Assembly: GCA_009602735.1 (NCBI GenBank)
Contig: WELA01009535.1
Span: 317,447 to 378,541 of the forward strand
Direction of reading: 5' to 3'
Source of the DNA: Mesotaenium endlicherianum
Taxonomy: Eukaryota; Streptophyta; Zygnematophyceae; Zygnematales; Mesotaeniaceae
DNA: 61,095 bases
Shown: piece by piece, positions 12,701 through 25,897 of the stretch
Position numbering within the stretch: the stretch's first letter is position 1
How the letters are laid out: each line of letters opens with the position of its first letter
Translations under genes and position numbers: made by a program
The notes under the pieces: generated by a model
The model's database searches: none
Seen by the model: only the letters and a program-made list of their open reading frames with translations
What the model was told of the DNA's origin: nothing

Positions 12701-14682
12701 AGCGATGAGTTGCTCCTCATTATTCTTCGCCGGCAGGCAAAGGGGAAGTGACGGCGCGGGGAGGACCCCCCGGGGGCAGACCGCGCATGCTTGTTGACGC
12801 CTCTGGAGCTGGATGGGCGTGTGTATGCAGGTCGTGGATGTGGCGCAGGAGGCGGTGGTGCACCGATTTGCGCCCGTGAGCAAGCCCCGCGACCACAGCC
12901 AGAGCTCGCCACCGCCTATCACCCTGCTGTGCATCAGTCGTGACGGCCAGTGGATGGCGGCCGGCGACAGCTCGGGCCAGCTCAGCATCTTCAGCCTTGA
13001 AACGCTCAGGTACTGGCACCTGTCATTATCTGTGATGAGCTGGCTCCCTCTCCCTCCCTCCCTATCTCTCCCCCTCCCTCTCTCTGTCTGCCTGCATGTG
13101 GCATGTGACTGTGTGAGATGATCTGTCTTCATGTGCTTGACAAGAATGTGCCCTAGTAGCTTGCTGGACAGTCTGGTAAGGAATAGGTGATTGGAAGAGC
13201 TGGTGGTGACTGGAGCCCAGCAATGCTGTGTGGCGAGGAGCCTCCTCTGCAAGGCCGAGATCGAGCGGCAGAGTGGGTGCAGGCGTTGGTCTTGGTCAAT
13301 GTGAGGAAAGAGGGAGAAAGTAGAGGCAGAGGCAGAGGGGGTGCGAGTGGCAGTGGCAGTGGCTGTGGAAGCTGATGATGACCCTCTATCTCATTTGTGG
13401 TGACGGCCTCATTGGCCTGTGGACCATCACAAAAAAAAAACCAAAAACTTTGATCCTGACGGCTTCCATGCCCACTCTTACGCGCGCGCTCTCTATCTCC
13501 CTCATGCCCACTCTAACTCACAGGCCCTTCTCAAAGCTCGTTACGATGTGGTCCTAAAAAATTAGTGCTGCTCTGTGCTTGCGACAGGTGTGCAATGGTT
13601 GTCAGCTGCAGCAGGCAGTAACGCACATGTATAGCCTTTTCCAACCTTTTTATGCTCAAAGTTTTTTCTCGCGAGCTTGAGGTTGGTCCCTGGCACAGCG
13701 AGATGCAGATGCATGCATGCGACTTGAGGTAATATTCCGCGAAGGGATGAATGGCTGATGTGTGCAGACACCACTGGACGGTGCCTGCCCTCGACGGCTT
13801 TCTTCCCACGGCCGCCATCTTCCTGCTCAACAGCACGGAGCTGGTGGTAGCGACAGCCGGCAACAGGGTGCACCTCTTAAACATCGAGGCCAAGGCTCTT
13901 GCCCCCTGGTCGAAGGCTAACGGCGACAGGCTACCGAGGAGGTTGCTGGAGATGCCAGGTGGCATCACGGGGCTGTCTGTGCCTCCCCACGCTGCCAGCT
14001 CGTCGGTGGTGGCCTACAGCTCTAGGTTAGTGTCCCGACTCTCGCCTTCTTGCAGCACGCTGTCTCTCTCGCCCTCTTACAGCACGCCAGGAGAGCGGTA
14101 GATTGGCTGTGTTGACTCGGTGCTACCTGCTCTTTCTTCTCTGGATCTGTCTGCTCTGATTTTTTGTGCTGTGATGTCAGCAGGGGGCAGATCTTTCACT
14201 GGGATAGGTGGACGCTGTTGAGCTTTCTGAGCTGCCTTGTGCTCTTTTTCGTCTATTGAAACACGTCCCCTTGCTTGCCACAACACTTACTCTTTTTTCT
14301 TTTGCGCCTTCTTCTGCTTGCTGTTGTTCTCCCCGCCAGATTCATGTGCCATATAGACTTCAACAAGCCTGCGGAGGAGGAGGAGGAGGAGGTTGTCAAC
14401 GCTGGCGGCAATGCCAGAGGCGATGGCCACACGCCCACGCCTCGGCCGTCCACCAGTGGGGCTGGGGCAAATGTTGGGGCTGCTGCCGCCGCTACCGCTG
14501 CAAAGTCTGCAGGCTCGCAAAGGAGGAGGAAGGAGGGAAATTTTAAAGTGCTGTCTTTCACAGACTCGGTGCTCTTTGTGGGCCACGTTGCAAGGGATTC
14601 GCTTCTGATAGTGGAGAAACCGTGGGCAAAGGTTCTCAGCAAGCTGCCTGCGCCCTTATACTACCATAGATATGGCACTTAG
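6765..14682 (+). CDS. UTP4: UTP4/Cirhin, WD40-repeat subunit of the U3 snoRNP t-UTP (UtpA) complex
   Basis: UTP4 belongs to the t-UTP/UtpA module of the nucleolar small-subunit processome, which acts in pre-18S rRNA transcription and processing. Ten exons: 6765-6926, 7327-7467, 7891-8215, 8965-9028, 10027-10140, 10565-10727, 11154-12269, 12831-13009, 13768-14025 and 14340-14682. All junctions are GT-AG and phases agree, giving 954 codons plus stop. Diagnostic blocks in order: [11 protein letters not shown] and SGDIEIW (first blade), [11 protein letters not shown], a Ser/Asp-rich acidic insert in exon 3, [56 protein letters not shown], then [20 protein letters not shown] and the conserved C-terminal [12 protein letters not shown]. 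Exon 7 holds a long Ser/Gly/Lys-rich insert between blades. An in-frame ATG at 6639 would add 42 residues, but family resemblance begins at the 6765 ATG. Confidence 0.88.
9160..9200. repeat. Alternating purine-pyrimidine (GT)n(GC)n tract in UTP4 intron
   Basis: A run of GTGT followed by GCGCGC and GTGT lies in the intron between UTP4 exons 8965-9028 and 10027-10140. Such alternating tracts can adopt Z-DNA; here it is simply a length-variable microsatellite. Confidence 0.8.
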
Positions 14683-16017
14683 AGTTTGCTGTTTAGTTTT
14701 TTCATCGCAAAGCCCAGGCGCCCCTTCCTCTCTCCCTCCCTCCGCTCTCACCCTTGTTGCCCCCCAACCGTGGTGCTGCACGCCTCCCTGTGATAGTTTC
14801 ACTTGAAGGTTGCGATTCAAGCGGTTGCATTGGCCGAGTTAAATCTTTGCCGGCTGCTATTTTTTGGAATATAGGAATTGGAGAACAGGAATCACTTGGT
14901 GTCCTGCTTAATGATGGGAAGTGTTTTGTCCTCCTTGCTCATTGTGTTATTCTTGTCCTGGTTCTGCTCCTGTGCCACCACATGAGAACAATCCACGGTC
15001 TTGCAGACTGAGTACATGCACTTTAGAGGTTTTAAAGGTGCAGCCTTGCAAAAACAAATTTATACAAAATTTGCCCTTTTCTTGACTTTCAAGGGTACGT
15101 CTCGATAATATAGATGACAGTTTGTCGACACGCCACTGCCGCAGGACAAATGGCATGTAGTCCTTGCCATGAGTTACACACCTGCTGTGAGCGACATGCT
15201 TCATGATGCTGTGTCATTATTTATGTAATCAGGATAATTCTACAACCCTTTACTGGAACGTCATGAGCTACAGTCCCAGTACAATCACAAGTTGAAAACA
15301 ACTGCATGTTAACACTACTTTGAGAACCTGAGGCCACAACTGCATGTTCCAATGCGTCTAGCTTTACTTTCAATTTTAGCTCTGCTACAATCCAAAGTAC
15401 TGGCACGAGGTATATCGCTGGTTTCCTATATTAGCTTGTGAGTTCAGGCACATACAGTGATGGCTCGTGGAAAATTAAACCAGGGATGTCACTAGCTAAA
15501 CTTCATCCCAGAGGGCACGTTTAATTGCTCGAAGTCCTTATGCAAGCCAGCAAGCACAATGCTCTTCAACTCCAAAAACCATGGACTGATTGAGAAATAT
15601 TATGTGAGACTCTAGTTTCAAAGTGTGCGTCACAGCAAGTAGAACAAGCTATCAGGATTTTGTCCCACGAGATTGGTGATAAACCAATATTTTATTTCCT
15701 CAGCCTTCCTTGCACTGTCGACACATGGATCACTCCTTCAGATGCGAATCAATCATCATCTTCTAGGTCTTATTTGTTACACAATGTTAATTGTCATCAC
15801 AAGGCTCTCTCTTTTCTTCTCAATCTGAGATCCTAAGTCTTATATGAAGTCCCAACGCTTTCCCACATCCTTTTATTGGTCCTGGCATGCATGGAGGAAT
15901 TTGTGACGTAACGCCTGAATCTGCATCTTTAAGCCAAGAAGCCCCTCTCCGCAGGAGTTGCTGCATAGGAAAAGACAATATCCTTTTCAACAATCAAAAG
16001 ATATGACTAAAAGGTCA
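14683..16017. other. Convergent intergenic region (3' ends of UTP4 and ARP7)
   Basis: The two flanking genes are convergent, so this 1.3 kb should hold both 3' UTRs and their polyadenylation signals. It becomes AT-rich beyond about 15 kb. No ORF with recognisable similarity, RNA gene or repeat was seen. Exact mRNA ends cannot be called. Confidence 0.6.
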
Positions 16018-19000
16018 TCAGCACTTCTTATGAACAATGGTTGGCCCCGTTTCGTCGTAGTCTCCCTTGGTGATGAACTGGTTCTGTGGGAACACAACCT
16101 TGGCCAGAATGGCGCCGCCCATCCACGCGCAGTGCTTGAGCGTGTTCTCTGGCATGTAGTCGGGGGGCTGCACAGACATCAAACCCACGAAACACACGTT
16201 AGAGCGGGCGCAAGTGACCACATAGAGCAATGCCTGCAAGGCTTGACCGAAATGGACACCAGGAAGCACTGGACCGGCTCCTGCTCAGAATGACTTCCTT
16301 TTGGCACTCGGTCCTCTTCCTGCATGGCACTGTCATCAGCAACACCTACAAAAAGAAAAGGCAGCCAGATATCTCAAACTGACATCCTGCTCAGGGGATC
16401 CACTCCAGGACCCCGTAGCCTGCCACCTCTCTGCCAGCCAGTGAGCGTACCTTGAGGAGGTTCGGCTTCAGGGACGGCGACGAGGCTGACGTAGCCTCGC
16501 TGACGAAGCGCGTGTCGAACCCTGCTTCCGCCAACCCCACCGCAGGTCACCACATAACTTCTCAGGCTGCAGAAGCAGCAGCAGCAGCAAGCTTGGGTGC
16601 ACACCCCATCCCAATCTCACCCACTTCATCCGCCCCGCGCTACTTGCTCATCGCTGCTCCCAATGTAGCTGCCTACTGACACTGCTGCTGACGGCTTCTA
16701 CGTGAGCCCAACTTTTGACCAGAAGTGGAGCCCGCCAACGACACCATTTCCTCCCAGCCCTGCCTACAATGTGCTTGGAGCTTCAGTCCTATGGCACAGC
16801 AGCGCGTGACATACAGCAACGCCCTCCCATCAACGGTGTGCGTCAAGGCCAGAGGCGGTTTGATACACTTCTGCTGAGGTCGTGACCAAGAAATGGTACA
16901 ACACACTGTTGGGTCTTATTGCTCTTAAGAGAAGCATGTGCCGTGCTTTGAGGGGTCCAGTCGGTTGAGGAAGCTCCCCCTCTGTGCAGCACTGTTTTCT
17001 TGATGCAGGAAAGCGAGCAAGAGCACAAGGAGCCACCAAGTTGCAAAAAGACATTGATGGTTGCGTGGAGACTGCCACCACAATTGCAAGTGCATCTAAG
17101 CGCAAAAGACGCTCACACATGCACACACACACCACACACACAGCAGCATGCAAAACCATATGAACGAGTGCCTGCGGCAAGAGTGGATGCAAAAGCAAGC
17201 GCGGAAAGAGAGGGGGGAGCAGAGAGAGGGCAGGGGAGGTGGCACCTCTCATGAGGGAGGTGCCGCCGGCGAGGACGATGCCATCCAGCACCTGCTTCTG
17301 CGTCTCGATGGGCCCGCTCAGGCTCACCTGCTGCACCACCTGCTCCGCCAGGCTGTGCTCGTCCACGCCCATCAGCTCTGCTGGCTGAAACAGCGCCTCG
17401 CCCGCCGTGTACATCTCGTGGCCCACCTCGATGACCTGGCACACACGCAAGCACACGCGCATGCGCCGTACGTACGCATGCACAATGGGAAAGAGAGGCG
17501 CAAGGAACCGTACAGAGACTTAAGAGGAGAAACGGGAAAGGAGGCCTAAGACTGGGTCCCCTTGGTTCTCCTCTCCCGGACTTGGGTCTCCTGTATGTTA
17601 GAAGAGAGGAATGTCTCCTTGATAGCTGGTGGTGGCTGTGGGCAAGTTGGGGCACCAAGAGTTTTGGTTACGTTTTTTTGGGGGTGATGGACGCATGCAA
17701 GAATTTGACTACAGCATCAAAGCCTTAATGATGAACAAACTACAACTCTGTGTTATGAAACTTGCGACTGCTGAACAAGGTATGAGAAAGACGACTACCA
17801 TGTCTCACACGTTCCACCCCTTTTTGTTTCCTTTTTTCTTTGCAGACGCAGTTATTCCTAACAGGAGTAATCATGCAAGGCCACTTTATCATGTCCATGT
17901 CATCAACCTCCTACAAGATGCAAACACCCACAGAAACAGTGGCACCGTACACCTTAGCAGCAAAGCAGCACACCAGCTGGCATACTGATATTGCGCTCCT
18001 ATTCCTCCCTGCCTCATCACCATGTCACTCATTTGCAGGCGTTGTATTTTTATTAGCAGCCACTTTATCCTATACATACCTGTCCGTCTGGCAGCGTGTG
18101 CTCGACAGTCTTGCCGTGCTTTAGGGCGGCAGCATAGGCCTCGGCGCTCTCAGCAGTGTGGCAGAGCTCCTCCTTCAGATGCGTCACAAGCTCAGGGGTG
18201 AGCTTCACGTGCGGCTGGGACTCCGCCAGCTGTCGCATTAAGAGGGCGTCCAGGTCCTGGCCCGCCAGCTTCAGCCGCTTGACAGCTGCATGCTGCACAG
18301 CTCCCTCCACAATCGGAGCGATCTCTGCCAAGTGCCGACCAACAGAGCCAGGTGGAGGCGGTGCTGTTAAGCGACTGCAGCTCCCTTATTAGCAGGGTGG
18401 ACTGGTGGATTGCTGGATGTGCGTGGCCATCTTAGACTTGCTCCAGCTCAGTATAACCAGGCTCGTATTCAAAGGGGAACAGTATTAGAGTACGCAAAAA
18501 AGACGATGACGTAAGCAAGCATACATGTACTCTGAGGATGTCTACACTTTTCTCATGACTTATGAATACTTCGCATTCCACGTTGTTGAAACCGGCATGA
18601 AGAGGAGAAAAGGGTAGGGTACAGTCCGAGAGAGACACGGGAGCAGTCTCTGCATTGTTGCACAAACCAACATCCCAACAGGAGAAAAACTTTGGCTGTT
18701 ATGCAATTTATCCGTTATCATCAAAAGCAAGTGTAAAACTGCACCAATCACCACATGCTCTCGCTCGGTATGCATGAGGGTGCCCACTGGTGGTCCTCTT
18801 TTGGGTCCCTAAATGTTGTAGATGAGCCAGCTACATAAACACATGGAGTGAGTGCAGGTGTGCAGCTCACCGAGCTTGCCATGACCAATGTCCACCGAGC
18901 AGCCAGTGAGGCGACCAATTGCATAAAGGTTCAGAATCGCTTGCTCAACAGCATACAGGCCCATCACGTTGAACTCCTCAAACATCACCTGGGTCAGCTG

Positions 19001-19875
19001 CTCCCGACAAGCCTGGCCCCTCACCCAGCCATCTGCCCCATCAGCTGTACGTTAGCACAGTGTCCACAGGAACATATGACATTGTAACGGATCAAAAGAA
19101 CCGTGTGGAAAGTGTATGGCTGAACACTACTCATTCAAGAGCATAGCATGAAGCCCTTTCCGAGAATTCCCTCCATTGCTCGTAGGTGGTTCGTCACAGC
19201 AGAAGGATGAGAAGCATTGCAATTTGAGGATATTAGAGGGAGATACGGAACTTGTTTACAGGGCCTCCAGAACAGTTTACTTTGAAAGGCCTTGCTCCAA
19301 GTCTGGACACTAGAAAGAGTCTGAACAAATTGTAGCTCTCTACGCTTCTAACACTGACGCACTCCTAGGAAAGTGACAGCTTCAGGGCAAGGGCAAAGAC
19401 CAAACAGCTAAAAAGTCCCACCTTTGAAGCACAAAGAGGTTCCGCCACGAGAACCTGTCCTTCATTACCAAGTTCCCAGCCCATCTGTGAGTAGAATATG
19501 TAGCGCCAGATGCTTTCCATCACCTCCCAGTTCTCAATAATGCCTCTCTCAATAGGATGGACAATGGTATTCAAGTCTGGTAGCTGCGTTCCTTCATTGA
19601 TGTCCAGTTCGGAACTAATTCCTGTCCCTCCTTCGTTACCTGTAACACGAGCGAAGGCCGAAGGAAAGACCTGCAGTACACAGTCTCAATGAAAAAGTTC
19701 AGAGACGATAATTCATGTGTCCCCAAAAAGACATGCCGGTAGGATGATAATATACTAAAACGAATCAGAAGCCATATACATACTCTCTCAGACTTACCAA
19801 AGAAGGATCATTGTCTGCATTTGCATACCCAGCTCTTATGAAACCAGAACCATGATCAAGGACCACGGGTTCCAT
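16018..19875 (-). CDS. ARP7: Actin-related protein 7 (plant-type ARP7), nuclear chromatin-remodelling subunit
   Basis: Seven minus-strand exons: 19875-19798, 19670-19422, 19012-18871, 18324-18080, 17435-17246, 16521-16451 and 16167-16018. They sum to 1125 nt, an exact 374 residues plus stop, close to plant ARP7 (about 363). Actin-fold landmarks occur in order: LDHGSGFIRAGYA (first phosphate loop), the HPIERGIIENWEVMESIW block, SVDIGHGK (second phosphate loop), AVKRLKLAGQDLDALL, TLPDGQ, GEALFQPAELMG, LAGGTSLMRG (adenosine loop), and the ARP7-like C-terminus GGAILAKVVFPQNQ plus YDETGPTIVHKKC. The usual final Phe is missing; the stop follows Cys directly. Conventional actin has a different C-terminal block, so ARP7 is favoured over actin. 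In plants ARP7 is a nuclear protein of SWI/SNF-type complexes (family knowledge). The acceptor for exon 2 (after CTGCAG) was chosen because the nearer TTACAG breaks the frame. Confidence 0.9.
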
Positions 19876-20894
19876 TAAAGAAACGACTTCTACAAGGGCT
19901 TACACCAATCTCAGAGCCGGAGCCAACAATGATCTAGCTAGGAACGATAAAAGCCTGAGCCTTTAAGTGTCTGAAAGAACCATGCAGGAACTGTTGTCCT
20001 TTCGTACTTCAGGTTGGTTAATCCCTCGCTCGCATGTACCAATCATTTGAAGCTTATTATCATTCACGTTCCTTATTAAGAAGTTGCGCCTCATCATGCT
20101 GCCCTGATTGGGCCCTAGTGCTACATTAATCGTTTGTTTTCCCATTGAAACGAGGTTTTTCTGCAATGAAGCACAGCAAAATATAGCAATAAAAGCCAAT
20201 ATTGAGAACCAAGTATTGCTTGACGTCGACGTTGACATCTCATTGACCGTCGCACGACCTGCTACCCTGTTCGAACTTGACGAAGTTATGAAGCAAATTA
20301 TCAAATTATTGCTAAATTTGCCGATAATAGTCATTTTCGGCCAACTACAATTTCTTCCCGCCAGGATTCAGTACGTACATTTCAAAACCAAAACTTCGAG
20401 CCCAGTCATCGACAGGGTCCCTTCCACTGCCCCTCCACAGTGCTCCACAGTTGCTTTTCTTGGAGCCCAAACACCCAAGTAAAATTAGTGCTCGAATTTG
20501 AGGGACGAGGATTGCAGTTCCTGGTTGAGAGGAAGCCCTTCACATCGTGCTCTTTTGATGCTTCGCGTGAGGGGTATTCTTTTCTAGATATCCAATATAT
20601 GCTTTTGTTGGGAGCTTCTTGCCTACAGCCCAAATGCATAATGGCCTCCACGAGTACTCTTCGCTGACTGCAGGGGGCTAGATAAGCAACTTACTTGCGG
20701 ATATGATTTATACGTCAATGATAACGTCTTCTTGGGCATGGGATTGGGGAAAGTAGAACGAAGCCTGTTGACGATGAAGGACATGTATCATGAGTAACCT
20801 ACACGACTTTAAAGAAGTCATTTGAATTGTTTGAGCTGGTCATACATCAAAGTCGTGAGGTTCAAGGATAGGATGCAGCCTCTGGGCAAGGAGA
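19876..20894. promoter_or_regulatory. Divergent ARP7-CDC45 intergenic region, probable shared promoter
   Basis: The start codons of ARP7 (minus) and CDC45 (plus) are 1,019 bases apart and point away from each other, so both 5' UTRs and promoters must lie here. ORFs inside (20108-20482 plus, 19963-20334 minus) overlap each other on opposite strands and have no family resemblance. One E2F-like core is noted separately. Confidence 0.5.
20355..20362 (+). promoter_or_regulatory. Candidate E2F-type site (TTCCCGCC)
   Basis: TTCCCGCC resembles the E2F core and lies about 530 bases upstream of the CDC45 start codon. CDC45 is a known E2F target in plants and animals. One 8-mer in 1 kb is weak evidence on its own. 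Confidence 0.25.
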
Positions 20895-23800
20895 ATGGTC
20901 CGGGAGCAAGATCCTGTTAGATTTTACGAGAAGCTGCGGCAAATAGCAAAGAAAAGCAGCTCGAACACAGTACATATTTTCGCCGCTGGCATTTACGTGG
21001 ATTCGCTGCTTTCAGTGAAAGTGCTTACTGTACGTTTCTCCCCACATTAGATACTTGAGATGAGTCTGAGTATGCAGCTCCTCTGTGCTGGGGTAATGGT
21101 TTCCAGGGGGATTAGTCATCTGTCGCAGCATAGAGTCAATCACATTCATTTGGAACTACACTTTGATGTTAGCTGCTGAATGTATATAGTCCATCACAAT
21201 AAACTAGGGATTGTTTCTTTGGCCTCTAATAGACAACAAAATACTGAACCCCATAGAAGCACCCAAGAGAATGTACTGATAGAACTTCGTAGTCCCTCGC
21301 AGTTCGCATTCTTTCATTCCAGAAGCTAAGAAGTTGTTAAGTTGGTCACAAGCTGGATGCAAGAGATAAGGGATTTGCGCTAGTCCCTCACACTTCGTTT
21401 TTAATGCGTTCAGGACTTGCTGAGGTCAGATTCTATTAAATACTCAGTCTTCCCAGTGTACGGACATGAAGACATACTCAGACACTCGGAGAAGGGAATG
21501 ACCGACCCCACTCAGGTATGAAGTTTGTAGAGGCATGTCTCTACCACGATGTGCTTTTGTAGGAGATGTCAGTGGCTATAAAATTGAGTGGACCAAAATA
21601 TATGTGGCAAAGTAGAGATCTTTACTCTGCTCTTTACTTTGCTCTTGGATATTGGTACTTCATCAGTCAGTCGTGGAGAAATCACCAGCAGTCATAAAGT
21701 AGCCCCTCGATATCCTGGTTCTTTCTTGTGCAGCCTTATGTAGGTATCTTCATCAACTGTGGTGCGACAATAGATCTTCAGGACTACCTGCATGCCTCCC
21801 CAGAGGCAACTCTCTTTGTGTTGGACTGCCACAGGCCTATCCACCACAGGAACATGAATGTATCCAACAGACGGGTGAGCTCTTCAGCTATTAGCCTATC
21901 AGTAGCATGGTTTCATCTGAAGCTGGAGGTTCGTAACTCTTTGAGCATATTCTGAATGGATGCCCAACCTTTTTCATTTAGTGTGCTGCTTGCACGCCGT
22001 CATCACTCTATACCGTGAACGAGGCAGCCGTTTCTTCTTCACCTGAAACTACATGCTCAATGTGCATATACTATGGATACGGTGCAGCTTTTCATGAAAG
22101 CAGGCACTTTGCATTATGGTGCAGGTCATAGTTGCGTGGACTGCAGATGACGAACAACATGAAGACCCGACCTTCATGAGAGCCGTGGATGTAGACAGTG
22201 AGTCTGACCTAGATGAAGATGATGATAGTGACGATGGAGAAGATAGTGAGCATGATTCTGAGAGTGAGGAGACAGCGCCTGGTCATCATGCGGATGGCCG
22301 GCAACAGAAGCGGAAAAGGAGAAGGACGACAGATCCAATAGAAAGGGCCGCTAGGAGGGAAAGGAATGTGTCCAGAGCGGAGTACTACAAGCGAGGGTCT
22401 TGGTATGGCCGACCGAGTGGCTACTTCCTCTACGATATGGCTCATTTGATGCACAAGGACAGCAGCGAGCATTTGTGGTAAGCAAAACAATTAAGTCGAT
22501 GAGTCTTATGATGGGTGGCACTGCATATTCTATTAGATTATGTTCAATGGTAATTTCTGCATTGGTTTGACAAGGTAGCACAATACATGGTCTAGGATAC
22601 AGTAATGAGCTTCAACACCCGTGTGGAGTACATGCAGGTTGGCATGTGTTGCAATCACAGACCACCTTGTGCATATGAGATTTCCCTTAGAGCAATATGA
22701 GCTCTTGGCACTTGAGCTCAAAACCAAGGTAAGGAGATCTCCTGCTCTCAAAGATAACAATAAATAGTTTGAATAGGCCTGTAACTGCTTCTCTGCCTTG
22801 TTGGCCAATAGTTGGATCGGCTATCTGTGTTACATCCACTGCAGATATGTGCTTTCCATTTTCTGAGGCAGCTTGTTAACATTATATTGGGGTTGTCATC
22901 CATACAGCGGTGTCAAGACATAGCTTTAGCATGACAAGGCATGAAGCAGGTTGACTAACTGCAATTTTTTCTTTGCAGATTGATAGCGTGGGAGAGATGC
23001 CAGACAGTACGTCATTAGGAGAGGGCATCACTGTCCGCATACCACAGATGAATCATGTGCTGTGTACTGAAGAGTATCCTCCCACGCTCCACCCCTCACG
23101 GATTCTCAAATTTTGCCCTGCTTGGGTGTCAGCTGTATGTCAATTAAGCTCGCTTAGAGTTGCCATGGTCCAGGCAGGTCACCTTTCCCACTTGTATGTG
23201 CCCTTCATCAGCTGGCCACTTGAAGTCATGCTGACCTAATTAGGTGCATTCTTATTTTCCAGTGGTCTATAGACCCATGAAACATGTGAAGGCTCCTTGA
23301 CCCCATTGAAGAATGCGATTGATGTGCCTGCCCCGCTGGAGCCTATACGAGTCCATGAAGCACTCTACCTACCCTTGCACCAAGCTCAAGACCTGGACGG
23401 TTCCTGGCGAGAAGCGTTTGAAGCTTCTGTTTGGAGAGCTTGGGATTGCATTGGAAAAGGCCCGGCAAAAATGGGTGTTCATGGATAGCAACCTTCAACA
23501 GTAAGTGCCTGTGCAGCTTTCCCATCTATTCCTGCAGAACAAAAAGTATTTTATTGGAATGCCACTGCGGTACTTATAGCATTGTACATTTGCTTCTCAG
23601 CTTGTCGCACCAAGCTTGTTGTATAAGGGAAACGAATGAGGCATCTTCTTATTGTGATGCCAAGGTTGGCCGGCTCCCTTCATAAAATAATGCTGTAGTT
23701 TTCTTGTGCAGGCGGCTGAAGGATTTAGTAAATATTGAACTCCAAAGCTATGGCCTTGATCGTATCTTCTTCACCAACTTCAGGATGCATCATGGATACA

Positions 23801-25897
23801 AGTAAGGGCCTATCCTAAACAGCCAAAGTGAATCAGCTGTCTATCAGTGCCAATAAAGAGCAGGTGAACCAACTTACGAGAAAATGCAACATGGGTGTAA
23901 CTTTTTGTCATGCATGTACATTACCTTTTTTGCCCTGGAGAAAACAGTTCTTCCTATATGGGTGTGGAAGCTGGTCAATGGCAAACCTTGTTGTTGAAGG
24001 TGCACTGTCATTACACTTAGTGCAGCATGTGGAGAAGGAACTGGCTGCACTGACTTGGAATTGCAATTTTGCTCACGTAGAACCTTGTGCGGCGTTGAGC
24101 AGGTTCAAAGTATCCGCAGCCGACCTGGTGTATGGGGTAACTGCCTTGCTAGAGTCAGGAAAGTCATTGCAGGAGAGGTCCGACGGCTTCTGGCAAGCTG
24201 TCAATGCTCTATCAGCGTAAGTGTCTTGGATTGAAATTGTTATATACCTCTCATGATTTTCTTTACAGCACCTAAGTGTAGTTGATGACTGGGCTGGCAG
24301 CTTTTTAGATAACAGATGCAGCCATGTGTGCTTACCAGGTCTGATGTAATTCTAAAGCATAGCTGCTTCTGAGTTCTGCTTTACGGGCAGAAAATCATGA
24401 CACTGTCACAAATGTTCCTGTATCATGCTGCAGACGGGGAGCAAGTGTACTGGAACAAGGAATGGATCTAGCAATCAAAGTGCAGCAGGCCATTGTCAGA
24501 CAAGGCAGCCTAGTGATTGCAAAAAAGGTGAAGCTTCTCTTGCTGCTTCTTGCTCGCTCTTCGGTTGACCAGGTGACTGTAGCATTCTTGAGTTGACACC
24601 TCCAGCGTAGTCGGACAGCCTTAATTATGGGATTGGGAGATTATAGTTTGACGTGAACAGCGGAGGTTGTTTACACGTGTAATTTGAACCTACGATACAG
24701 CAGGTTAAGTTCCTAAAAGGCCTACGCATTACAACCAGGCCAGCTAAGAGGAGTTCAGACTTAACATACGAATGGGTTGGGAGTTTGAAAGCATGGGTGA
24801 CTCAAACATTCTGAATTGGCAGGTTACATCCTGAAAAGCCCGTGTCTGGCAACTAGGTCAGCTTTTGAGGACATAGAAACAACACATGAATGCGATGACT
24901 GCGGACTCTGGCAAGGTACTCATCCAATAAGCTGCATGACGGAAGGAAGATGCTGAAACGGAGCACATTGATTGGGTGGCAGACTCTGACTCGTCGAGGC
25001 AAATTACAGTACCTCCTGCTGGAGGACCAGGTGGATTCAGAGCTCTTGGCACATCCACTTGCTATCACCCGCCTCATCCACTTCCTAATGGATGCCGACA
25101 AGGTAAGACATCCGAAACAAACTTGGCACATGCATTGTCTGGTAGTCCTCATTACCAGTGTTTCAGTATGTCTCATGTGGCTGCGAGGGCATGCTGGAGT
25201 GACTTGGTAAGAACTTTTATGTTTCATGATGATGGCTCTGGATCACATGTTTCTTTGAAGAGTGAAGTCTCAGCGATAGCTTGCAACCTTGAAGGGTCCA
25301 CTGCAGAAGTTTAGGAGGATGCATGCGTCGCCTGATCTCATAGTTTTCTTTGATGTGCAGGAGTCTGGAATTAGACCTAGACCAATGGCTGTTGCCAATA
25401 TTGTTCGAGGACAAGAGATGGCCCTTGTTGTTGGTGTCACGCATCAGCCACGCCTTGGTCAATATGTCGGCAAGTAAGACTTATTCTTCTTTCCACTCTT
25501 GTTGCATGCTGCAGCGAAGAGCTTCAGTTCTTTTGCTGTTTAATTTTGCTGGTTAGCGGCAGACAGCCCCTATGCTTTGTCGCAGCCTGTAGGCTCTGCA
25601 GGGAAATGTGCACAAGCAAGGGGGGCACGTGTCAATGATGTCAGTTGTGGGCTGTGTAGAGAATTTATCTCCTATATGGCTTTTTATGATTCGTCCACAT
25701 TTTAGGTGCTGTTTTATTCATGTACTGATACATATTGTGGATTTTGCAGTACTTTTGGTCTGGCTTTCAATAAGGCTGCAGAAGAGTGTCAAGTTGAGAC
25801 TCAGCACGACATGTTCGAAACCTCATACTTTGAAGTCAAGAAAAGCATTGTGCACAAATTTATGCATTGCTTGCAGGAGGCATTCTCGAAGTCGTAG
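20895..25897 (+). CDS. CDC45: CDC45, replication-fork CMG helicase subunit
   Basis: CDC45 joins MCM2-7 and GINS to form the CMG replicative helicase. Thirteen exons: 20895-21029, 21414-21515, 21734-21874, 22125-22477, 22638-22728, 22979-23061, 23312-23500, 23712-23801, 24103-24216, 24434-24527, 24983-25102, 25361-25473 and 25750-25897. They sum to 1773 nt, 590 residues plus stop, the usual family size. Landmarks in order: the start MVREQDPVRFYEKL, then KYSVFPVYGHEDI, GIFINCG, FVLDCHRPIHHRN (DHH-like block), an acidic Asp/Glu stretch followed by KRKRRR, YGRPSGYFLYDMAHLM, LVHMRFPLEQYELL, RWSLYESM, VSAADLVYGVTALLES, QQAIVRQGSLVIAKK, RGKLQYLLLEDQVDSELL, a MALVVGV block and a C-terminal AFNKAAEE block. 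The join 23061/23312 is the least certain: it was picked on phase, with a GTGTAC donor and an AAG acceptor. The 21414 exon replaces an out-of-frame alternative near 21050. Confidence 0.92.

Noticed and set aside
21045-21120. Possible CDC45 exon after the ATTAG at 21050
   Set aside because: Frame and stop conflicts; the exon 21414-21515 joins in phase 0 and gives the expected conserved block.
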